This document shows positions 51,094-57,223 of a stretch of 57,223 nt of DNA, piece after piece (the stretch's first letter is position 1; every line of letters begins with the position of its first letter). Source of the DNA: Deltaproteobacteria bacterium Ga0077539 (GTDB lineage: Bacteria > Myxococcota_A > Polyangia > Polyangiales > Ga0077539). Under the pieces are notes generated by a model. The model ran no database searches. It saw nothing but the letters and a program-made list of their open reading frames with translations, and was not told where the DNA came from. Location: the NCBI GenBank assembly GCA_001465015.1, contig LNEO01000237.1, forward strand, positions 1 to 57,223. Reading direction: 5' to 3'. The translations under genes were made by a program, and so were the position numbers.

Positions 51094-53400
51094 TCAGACG
51101 CTGCGTCGACGGACCGACTGCGCCACGGTGATCGCCGCCATGGACACGATCGTGTCGACGTCGCTGTTGCGCTGAAGAACGGTCACGGGCTTGTTCATCC
51201 CGAGCAAGATCGGTCCGACCGCCTCGGCGCCGCCGAAGGACGTGAGCAGCTTGTAGGCGATGTTTCCCGCGCTCAGCGAGGGAAAGACCAGCACGTTTGC
51301 CGCTCCCGCGAGGGTCGTGAAGCTCCACTCCGCGCGCAAGAGCGGGTTGAGGGCGACGTCGGCCTGCATCTCGCCGTCGATCATCAGGTCTGGTCGTCGG
51401 TCCTTCACGAGCTCGACCGCGCGGGACACCTTGCGCGGCTCGACCCCGTCCGAGCTGCCGAAATTCGCGTACGAGAGCATCGCGATCCTGGGCTCGATCC
51501 CGAGGTCGCGCACGGCGTCGGCGCTCTGGATGGCCACCTCTGCGAGGGTCTCGGCGTCGGGGTCGACGTTGACCGTCGTGTCCGCGCAGAACAGCACGTT
51601 CGCCCCCTTGAGGAGCATGTACATCCCGGCGGCGCGCTTGAATCCTGGGGCCATTCCGATGATCTGCAGCGCGGGCCGGACGACCTCCGCGTACGCCGCG
51701 GTCAGCCCCGACACGCACCCGTCAGCATCGCCCTGCTGGACCATCATCATCCCGAACACCTTGCGCTCGCGCGAGACCTTCTTCTCTGCGCTGTACCGCG
51801 TCTCGCCTTTGCGCCTTCGGAGCGTCCAGTACGCGTCGACGTAGGACGCGAGCTTCGGCGACTCGGGCGGAAAGACCAGCTCGATTCCGTCGAGGTCCAG
51901 GTCGAGCTCCTTGGCGCGCTCGAGGATCGCGCTCGCGCGGCCGACGAGCACGGGGCGCGCGATGCCCTCGTCGCGGACGATCACGGCGGCGCGCAAGATC
52001 GCGTCGGATTCGCCTTCGGGAAACACCACGGTCTTTCGGCCCGAGCGCGCGACGGCCCAGATCTTTCGCAGCGTGTGGCGCGTGGGCGAGACCCGCTTGG
52101 AGAGCTGCTCGCGGTAGGCGTCGAGGTCGATCGTGTCGCGCGCGACGCCGGTGTCCATCGCGGCCTGCGCGATGGCCGGCGCGACCCAGAGCAACACCCG
52201 GTCGTCGAACGGCTTCGGGATGATGTACTCGGGTCCGAATTTGAGCTGCTCGAGCCCGTACGCCGCCATCACGCGATCGGGCACCTCGACCTTGGCGAGC
52301 TCGGCGATCGCGCGCACCGCCGCGAGCTTCATCGCCTCGTTGACGGTGCGCGCGCGGACGTCGAGCGCGCCGCGAAACACATACGGATAGCCGAGGACGT
52401 TGTTGACTTGATTGGGAAAATCGCTGCGTCCCGTGGCCACGATCGCGTCGGGCCTGGTCGCCCGCGCGGTCTCGTAGTCGATCTCGGGATCCGGGTTGGC
52501 CAGCGCGAACACGAGCGGCGCGCGGGTCATCGTCTGCAACATCTCTTTCGTCACCACGCCGCCGACGGACAAGCCGACGAACACGTCGCGCCCCGCGATC
52601 GCCTCGGCGAGCGTGCGGTCTTCGGTCTCTTGCGCGAACGCGCCCTTGTAGCGGTCCATCTCCTCGACGCGCCCGCGGTACACGACGCCCCACTTATCAA
52701 CCATGGTGATGTGCTCGCGCCGGACGCCGAGCGCGACCCACAGCTCCATGCAGCGGACCGCCGCGGCGCCGGCGCCGCAGCAGCACACGCGCACCTCGTC
52801 GATCTTCTTGCCGACGAGCTCGAGCGCGTTGAGCAGCGCGGCGCCGGTGATGATCGCCGTTCCGTGCTGGTCGTCGTGAAAGACCGGGATGCTCATCCGC
52901 TCGCGCAGCGTCTCTTCGATGTAGAAGCAGTCTGGCGCGCGGATGTCCTCGAGGTTGATCCCGCCGAAGGTGGGCTCGAGCCGCGAGACGACGTCGATGA
53001 ACTTGTCCGGGTCGAGCTCGTCGACCTCGAGGTCGAACACGTCGATGTCCGCGAACTTCTTGAAGAGCATCCCCTTGCCCTCCATCACCGGCTTGGACGC
53101 GTACGGGCCGATGTTTCCCAGGCCCAGCACGGCGGTGCCGTTGGTGATCACGCCGACGAGGTTCTGCCGAACCGTGTAGCGATCGACGAGGTCGCGATCG
53201 CGGGCGATCTCACGGCACGGCTCTGCGACGCCGGGCGAGTACGCGAGGGCGAGGTCCCGCTGCGTGACGCTCGGCTTGGTCGCGATGACCTCGATTTTTC
53301 CCCGTCGTCCTTGGGAGTGATAGTCCAGCGCGTCTTGCTTGCGGATCGGTGGGCGGCTCTGAGATTTCACGGAGGACTTTGGCGTATCACGCTGCGCCAT
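51094..53400 (-). CDS. maeB: NADP-dependent malic enzyme (MaeB type, malic enzyme plus phosphotransacetylase domain)
   Basis: A 768-aa cytoplasmic enzyme converting malate to pyruvate and CO2. From ATG 53400 ([20 protein letters not shown]). Malic domain about residues 25-430: [33 protein letters not shown](P) loop [20 protein letters not shown], and [11 protein letters not shown]. The last ~330 residues are a PTA-like domain ([20 protein letters not shown] ... [20 protein letters not shown]), usually regulatory, binding acetyl-CoA, in MaeB. Its start overlaps the vWA-peptidase stop by 14 bases, an unexpected neighbour. Length is normal (E. coli MaeB 759 aa). Confidence 0.95.
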   Translation of the reverse strand: MAQRDTPKSSVKSQSRPPIRKQDALDYHSQGRRGKIEVIATKPSVTQRDLALAYSPGVAEPCREIARDRDLVDRYTVRQNLVGVITNGTAVLGLGNIGPYASKPVMEGKGMLFKKFADIDVFDLEVDELDPDKFIDVVSRLEPTFGGINLEDIRAPDCFYIEETLRERMSIPVFHDDQHGTAIITGAALLNALELVGKKIDEVRVCCCGAGAAAVRCMELWVALGVRREHITMVDKWGVVYRGRVEEMDRYKGAFAQETEDRTLAEAIAGRDVFVGLSVGGVVTKEMLQTMTRAPLVFALANPDPEIDYETARATRPDAIVATGRSDFPNQVNNVLGYPYVFRGALDVRARTVNEAMKLAAVRAIAELAKVEVPDRVMAAYGLEQLKFGPEYIIPKPFDDRVLLWVAPAIAQAAMDTGVARDTIDLDAYREQLSKRVSPTRHTLRKIWAVARSGRKTVVFPEGESDAILRAAVIVRDEGIARPVLVGRASAILERAKELDLDLDGIELVFPPESPKLASYVDAYWTLRRRKGETRYSAEKKVSRERKVFGMMMVQQGDADGCVSGLTAAYAEVVRPALQIIGMAPGFKRAAGMYMLLKGANVLFCADTTVNVDPDAETLAEVAIQSADAVRDLGIEPRIAMLSYANFGSSDGVEPRKVSRAVELVKDRRPDLMIDGEMQADVALNPLLRAEWSFTTLAGAANVLVFPSLSAGNIAYKLLTSFGGAEAVGPILLGMNKPVTVLQRNSDVDTIVSMAAITVAQSVRRRSV

Positions 53401-54613
53401 CGGGCCGAAAGGCGCGCGTGTCCCGACCGCTGTCGAGCTTCGCGCGCTCTCCCCATGGACAAGCGAAGGGCTGATCGCTCGCCAACACCCACAAGGTCGG
53501 CACGGACGGCGGATGATCGGGCCACGGACCTTCTCCGTCCGTGAAGTACACAACGGCATCGATCGCCTCTCGCGCGAGCAGCGCGCGATCGAACGGGGGT
53601 CGCAGGTCCGTCCCGCCGCGGCCGACGACGGCGTCGATCGCCCCCGAAAAGGCGTACACCCGGGTCACTTCGGTGTCGCACTCGCATACAACGACGCGCG
53701 CGAACGGGGCGATGCGATCGAACTCCGCCGCGATCGACGCGAGCTGCTCGCGGGTCATGCTTGCGCTCGTGTCGATCACGGCCAGCACGGACGGTCGCGC
53801 CGATCCTCCCGTGCGATACCCCCGCCCCGGAATCGCTCCCACCTGCGACGGAAACCGTCGATTGAGGCGCGCGTACGTGCGCACCGGCGAGCGAAGCCGT
53901 TGCACGAGCCCGTCGAGCCTCGCTCGCCAGTCGATCGTCGAGGGGGCGACCTCGGCGAGCGCGCCGCCCAGCGCTTCGAGCAATCGACCGGGCAAAACGC
54001 CGGCGATCCGAGCGTCTGGCGCGAGCCCCTCTCGCTTCGCCTCGTCGAGCGAGCGCTCGACGAGCTCGCGCGTCTTGGCGAGGGCTCCTGCGCCTGTTCC
54101 TTGTCCTTGCCGCCACGGGCCGTGCTCGTCGACGTTGTCGCCGCCGCCGTCGCGAAGCGCCTTGGCGAGCGCGCCCTTGCGATGGATCGGAAGCAACAGC
54201 GCGTAGCGCTCGAGCGTCGACTGCCCCGCGCGAAGGCCGAACCGCGCGAACTGCTCCCACACGATCGGGTTGGGCAGCGGCTCGGTGATCCCGTCGTTGG
54301 CCGACAGCTCCATGCAGGTCTCCATGACCTCGGGGTGATCGACTCCGTCGCGAAATTTGCTGTGCGTCAGGTGTCCCAACGCGACGTGATGCACCTCGTG
54401 AAGCAGGATCCCCGCGACGAACTGCGGCGCGCGCGCGAGGGCCTCGAGGTTCGCGTGGAGATAGAACCGGCCTCGCTCGAAGGACACCGCCATCCACGGC
54501 ACCGACGCGTCGGAGACGACCTCGATTCGCGCCAGCACCGCAGCGTGAAAAGGGTACTTCGCGAGCCATCGGCTCGGCGCGAGGAGCCGCAAGAGCGCGT
54601 CGCGCGAGCTCAT
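53387..54613 (-). CDS. Metallopeptidase/vWA-domain protein (COG3864/DUF2201 type)
   Basis: A 408-aa cytoplasmic protein with two parts. Residues about 20-150 hold a zincin-like HEVHH motif (LHEVHHVALGHLTHSKF, 72-76) with a further ELSANDGITEPLPNP pattern, as in predicted metal-dependent peptidases of this family. The C-terminal vWA domain has MIDAS-like VIDTSASMTREQ (about 282-290) and GGTDLRPPFD. Such proteins pair with MoxR ATPases, and here the MoxR gene overlaps it (ATGA). The pair probably remodels or activates a protein or enzyme complex; the target is unknown. Downstream maeB overlaps by 14 bases. Confidence 0.85.
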   Translation of the reverse strand: MSSRDALLRLLAPSRWLAKYPFHAAVLARIEVVSDASVPWMAVSFERGRFYLHANLEALARAPQFVAGILLHEVHHVALGHLTHSKFRDGVDHPEVMETCMELSANDGITEPLPNPIVWEQFARFGLRAGQSTLERYALLLPIHRKGALAKALRDGGGDNVDEHGPWRQGQGTGAGALAKTRELVERSLDEAKREGLAPDARIAGVLPGRLLEALGGALAEVAPSTIDWRARLDGLVQRLRSPVRTYARLNRRFPSQVGAIPGRGYRTGGSARPSVLAVIDTSASMTREQLASIAAEFDRIAPFARVVVCECDTEVTRVYAFSGAIDAVVGRGGTDLRPPFDRALLAREAIDAVVYFTDGEGPWPDHPPSVPTLWVLASDQPFACPWGERAKLDSGRDTRAFRPDGAA

Positions 54614-55905
54614 CCTCGGCCCGGGCGAATCGGCGTGATCCCGAGCTCGAGCATCACGCTCACGAGCGGCATCGCGTAGCGCTCGCCGAGGGCCGCGAGC
54701 ACTCGTCCGAGGTTGGCCCTGACGGCGTTGCTCTGGCGGAGCTCGGCGACGCGGCCGTGCTGCCGAAGGTGCGCGCTGAGCGCGTTGGCCACGATGGCGG
54801 CCCGGTGGCGCTGCAACGGAGCCTGCGCCCAGATCGCGAGCTTCTTGTCCGCGTTGATCGCAGCGCCGTTCATCAACACTTCACCCGCGCGAAGCTCGAT
54901 GAGCGACGCCGCCACGGGGTTGCCAGCGAGCGCCTCTTGCAGCGACTCGCGCGCGTCGCCAGGGAGGTCTCCGAGCAGCGCCTCGAAGCTCTCGAGTCGA
55001 AACGTCCCTTGCTCGGCCATCGACGCGACCTCGGGGCTGCGAACGATCGAGCGCACGCGGCTCGTGAGCTCGTCGAGCGCGTCTGTCCTGCCTTGTGACT
55101 TGAATTCACGCACTTGTTTTTGCGGCTCGCCCTGGTACTCCGAGAGGAGCTTTCGCAGGTCGAGCGAGAGCTGTCCGGCGGTGCCTTCGCTGGCCGCCGC
55201 GAGCACCTCGGCCCACGCGGGGGGCAGAAATCCGCAGAGCGCGTCGCGGACGAAATCCGGGTCCGCGCGCTCCTTCGCGGTCATGGCGGCGAGGATCTGG
55301 CCTGCGTAGGTCCAGCTTCGCGGCGACGCTTCGTCGAGCGCGCGCGAGTGTTCGCGCACGACGGTGAGCACCGCCAGGTGAACGCCGTTGGCCTCTGCCC
55401 ACGCGAGCCACGGGCCGCGATCGGCGCGGGCGCGGATCTTCATGAACCGCGCTTCGAGCGCCCGGTCGAGAGGGGTGACGTGATACTCGCCGGTCGGAGG
55501 ATTGGTCGCAGCGAAGCAGACCCAGCCGCTCGGAAGCTGGTACTCGTGCAGCCTCCCGGTGGTCAAGAGCTGCAGCGCGGGCTGCTGCACGTAGCGCTCG
55601 GCGCGGTTGAGCTCTTCGAGCAGCAAGATCCCCGAGCCCTCGATGGGCAACGTCGCCGGCGTCGCGTAGGTGGTGCGTCCCTCGCGAACCACCGGGAGCC
55701 CCACGAGGTCCGGCGGCTCGAGCAGCGACAGGTCCAGGGTGATCACTGGAAGCCCCAGCGATCGCGCGACCGATTGAACGAGCTCGGACTTTCCGATTCC
55801 CGTTGCGCCCTCGATCAGCGCGGGTCGGCGCGCGCGCCAGGCGAGGGACAGCAGCGCGGCCAGCCTCGGGCCCACGCTGACTTCGTGCACGATCGATGCG
55901 CTCAC
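54610..55905 (-). CDS. MoxR-family AAA+ ATPase
   Basis: A 431-aa chaperone-like ATPase from GTG 55905 (VSASIVHEVSVGPRLAALLS); the frame stays open upstream in shadow. Walker A EGATGIGKSELVQS (about 33-46), Walker B ILLLEELNRAERYVQ, sensor 1 FAATNPPTGEYHV, and Arg-finger region DRALEARFMKI. MoxR proteins work with vWA partners to insert metals or assemble enzymes. The C-terminal ~200 residues are helical and Ala/Leu/Arg-rich. Overlaps both the upstream lipoprotein gene (GTGA) and the downstream peptidase gene (ATGA). Confidence 0.9.
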   Translation of the reverse strand: MSASIVHEVSVGPRLAALLSLAWRARRPALIEGATGIGKSELVQSVARSLGLPVITLDLSLLEPPDLVGLPVVREGRTTYATPATLPIEGSGILLLEELNRAERYVQQPALQLLTTGRLHEYQLPSGWVCFAATNPPTGEYHVTPLDRALEARFMKIRARADRGPWLAWAEANGVHLAVLTVVREHSRALDEASPRSWTYAGQILAAMTAKERADPDFVRDALCGFLPPAWAEVLAAASEGTAGQLSLDLRKLLSEYQGEPQKQVREFKSQGRTDALDELTSRVRSIVRSPEVASMAEQGTFRLESFEALLGDLPGDARESLQEALAGNPVAASLIELRAGEVLMNGAAINADKKLAIWAQAPLQRHRAAIVANALSAHLRQHGRVAELRQSNAVRANLGRVLAALGERYAMPLVSVMLELGITPIRPGRG

Positions 55906-56588
55906 GGCAGGCGAGATAGCACGTCGCGCGCGATCCGCGTCGCGAGCGCGAGCGTCTCTCGCTCGTCTTGTCCGACGCGGCAGAGGACCTCGAACGTTCG
56001 ATTCGCTCGGCGCACCGCGAGCACGCCGCGCGTCCCGTCGAAGGCCGCCTGGTCGCCGAGGGATTCGATCACTTGCTGACCGGTGTGGGCGAGCTCGAAC
56101 CCGCGGGCCCACAGCGTCGCCGGCCCCGATCGCGCGGGATAGATGCTGAGCCGCAGCTCTGCCTCGGACGACTCGAGCGCCTGGGTCGAGCCCGAGCGGC
56201 GCGCCACCGCCGCGAGCAGCTGCGGGTCGCGCTCGACGCGATCGCGGTTGCGCGCAGAGATCGCCGCAGCGTCGCGCTTGCGCCAGCGATAGCGGCACGA
56301 GTCCAGCCCCGCGAGGCCCGTGCGCTCTTGCTCGACGCGCGTCTGCTCGTCGACGTCCGCGAACACGCGCACCGCCACTTCGGGCAGGATCGAGCACGCG
56401 TCCCTCTGCCCGTCGCTCGACGCGGACGAATCCGCGGTCCCGATCGTCGGAGCAACAAACGGCGGCGGCCGCGGAGGCTCGCTCGGGCGAGGGGGCTCTG
56501 CGGGCAACGGCGACGGTTCTGAAGGGCGGCGCTCGCACGCCGCCATCGAGGCGGCCAGGACCAGCGCGAGCGACGAAAGGCTACGCAT
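55902..56588 (-). CDS. Small lipoprotein of unknown function
   Basis: A 228-aa lipoprotein from ATG 56588. Signal MRSLSSLALVLAASMAAC with lipobox MAAC, then a Pro/Glu/Ser linker (PSEPSPLPAEPPRPSEPPRP, about 22-45). The body (about 60-228) has Cys in ACSILPEVAVRVFADVD and LDSCRYRWRKRDAA, like small disulfide-bonded periplasmic domains (e.g. DUF3558-type). Function unknown. First gene of the four-gene overlapping run ending in maeB. Confidence 0.75.
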   Translation of the reverse strand: MRSLSSLALVLAASMAACERRPSEPSPLPAEPPRPSEPPRPPPFVAPTIGTADSSASSDGQRDACSILPEVAVRVFADVDEQTRVEQERTGLAGLDSCRYRWRKRDAAAISARNRDRVERDPQLLAAVARRSGSTQALESSEAELRLSIYPARSGPATLWARGFELAHTGQQVIESLGDQAAFDGTRGVLAVRRANRTFEVLCRVGQDERETLALATRIARDVLSRLP

Positions 56589-56668
56589 GGGACGACGCGA
56601 GAGCTATATCGCACGCTGGCGCGCTCGGCGCTCGTGAAACGCGCTACACCTCTGCGCGAGAGGCTCCC

Positions 56669-57223
56669 ATGGCAACGATGGACGACAGCACGATCCTCCA
56701 AGCACAGGCGCTCCGTGAGCGAGCAGGCTTCATGGTGCTCGACGAGCACGCGGTGATCGCGATCCGCGGCCCCGAGCGTATCGATTGGCTCTCGGGGATG
56801 ATCACCCAGGAGTGCAAGAGCATCGCGCCCGGCGAGAGCCGCTATGCAGCGGCGGTGCACGAGAAGGGCAAGCTCTTCGGCGACCTTTTCGTGCACGCAG
56901 GGGCCGAGGAGCTCTTCATCGTGGCCCCGTCGCGGACCGCGGGCGACCTCGTCGCGCACTTCGAGAAGCACATCATTATGGAGGACTGCGAGGTCGCCCT
57001 CGCTCCTTCGCTGCGAGTGCTGACGGTGCAGGGGCCCGACAGCGCTCGGCTGCGCACGGCGACGGCGTGGGTCGCCGACCGGCTCGGCCGCGGCGGAATT
57101 GATTTCGTGTGCGACGCATCCGAGCTCGACGCCAAGCGCGCACAGCTCGAGGCGTCCGGCGCGATGGCCGTGAGCGAAGCGGCGTGGGAGATCGCGCGGG
57201 TGGAGGCGGGCGTTCCGCGGTTC
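56669..57223 (+). CDS. Folate-binding YgfZ/GcvT-like protein, truncated by window end
   Basis: The first 185 residues from ATG 56669. FMVLDEHAVIAIRGPERIDW starts the aminomethyltransferase-fold domain; VHEKGKLFGDLFVHAGAEEL and IARVEAGVPRF match YgfZ/GcvT. YgfZ helps maintain some iron-sulfur enzymes with a folate cofactor; GcvT belongs to glycine cleavage. Without the C-terminal half, including the family KGCYxGQE motif expected beyond the edge, I favour YgfZ. It is divergent from the lipoprotein gene. Confidence 0.8.
   Translation, partial: MATMDDSTILQAQALRERAGFMVLDEHAVIAIRGPERIDWLSGMITQECKSIAPGESRYAAAVHEKGKLFGDLFVHAGAEELFIVAPSRTAGDLVAHFEKHIIMEDCEVALAPSLRVLTVQGPDSARLRTATAWVADRLGRGGIDFVCDASELDAKRAQLEASGAMAVSEAAWEIARVEAGVPRF

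Noticed and set aside
50518..53544. A 1008-aa open frame on the plus strand antisense to the Ser/Thr kinase and malic enzyme
   Set aside because: Product is Arg/Asp/His/Glu-rich with no domain, and the opposite strand holds two complete, recognisable enzymes. It is a product of high G+C third positions.
1..57223. tRNA, rRNA or riboswitch genes
   Set aside because: No cloverleaf or known aptamer core was recognised in any gap by eye. A covariance-model scan could not be run.

Overview
The window is gene-dense, high-G+C chromosomal DNA (about 45 protein genes, mostly short gaps, many 4-nt stop/start overlaps and GTG starts). The gene content suggests a myxobacterium-like deltaproteobacterium. 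Supporting traits are eukaryote-like Ser/Thr kinases (one carrying AAA ATPase and TPR regions), an FHA regulator, hybrid histidine kinases, and many secreted lipoproteins with Asp/Ala/Thr/Gly-rich linkers (DTG, DAG). No rRNA, tRNA, CRISPR array, insertion sequence, phage gene or replication origin was seen. The lineage is inferred; it was not tested by alignment.

Layout. 0-9 kb: a frameshifted secreted protein, an alkylsulfatase-like hydrolase, a FabV-like reductase, a lipoprotein with a QPGM minisatellite, a compact prolyl-tRNA synthetase, a methyltransferase and an MFS transporter. 9-16 kb: a 1.3-kaa kinase/ATPase/TPR regulator, a YkgJ-type Cys-cluster protein, a zinc-finger/HEAT-like gene broken by two compensating frameshifts, and an EEP-family nuclease/phosphatase. 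16-23 kb looks like a redox and metal region: a beta-barrel-like surface protein, a His-rich lipoprotein, a RegA/RegB redox two-component pair, an RCK-domain channel-like protein, and a translationally coupled mbnP-mbnH pair (copper-binding protein plus di-heme enzyme).

23-33 kb: aat, an outer-membrane protein, an FHA/winged-helix-like regulator, an aminopeptidase P with a histone-H1-like tail, a PD-(D/E)XK-like protein, a vWA lipoprotein, an amidase, and carbonic anhydrase coupled to a YndJ-like membrane protein. 33-42 kb: a TerB/Coq4-like fusion, an outer-membrane protein, a GNAT protein, arfB, a homogentisate dioxygenase-like gene, YceI, a LysR regulator with a perfect 19-bp palindrome upstream, an FAH-family hydrolase and a Cys-rich lipoprotein. 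42-51 kb is a long minus-strand run: a metallophosphoesterase lipoprotein, an MBL-like protein, an unknown, a hybrid histidine kinase, an unknown, a degenerate ECF sigma factor and a transmembrane Ser/Thr kinase. 51-57 kb: malic enzyme (maeB) overlaps a metallopeptidase/vWA gene, which overlaps a MoxR ATPase, which overlaps a lipoprotein gene. The window ends inside a YgfZ/GcvT-like gene.

The most interesting groups are the 16-23 kb redox/metal region, the MoxR/vWA-peptidase/malic enzyme operon, the kinase-sigma-unknown-hybrid kinase series, and several unusual domain fusions (TerB-Coq4, H1-like tail on aminopeptidase P, pore-altered RCK protein).
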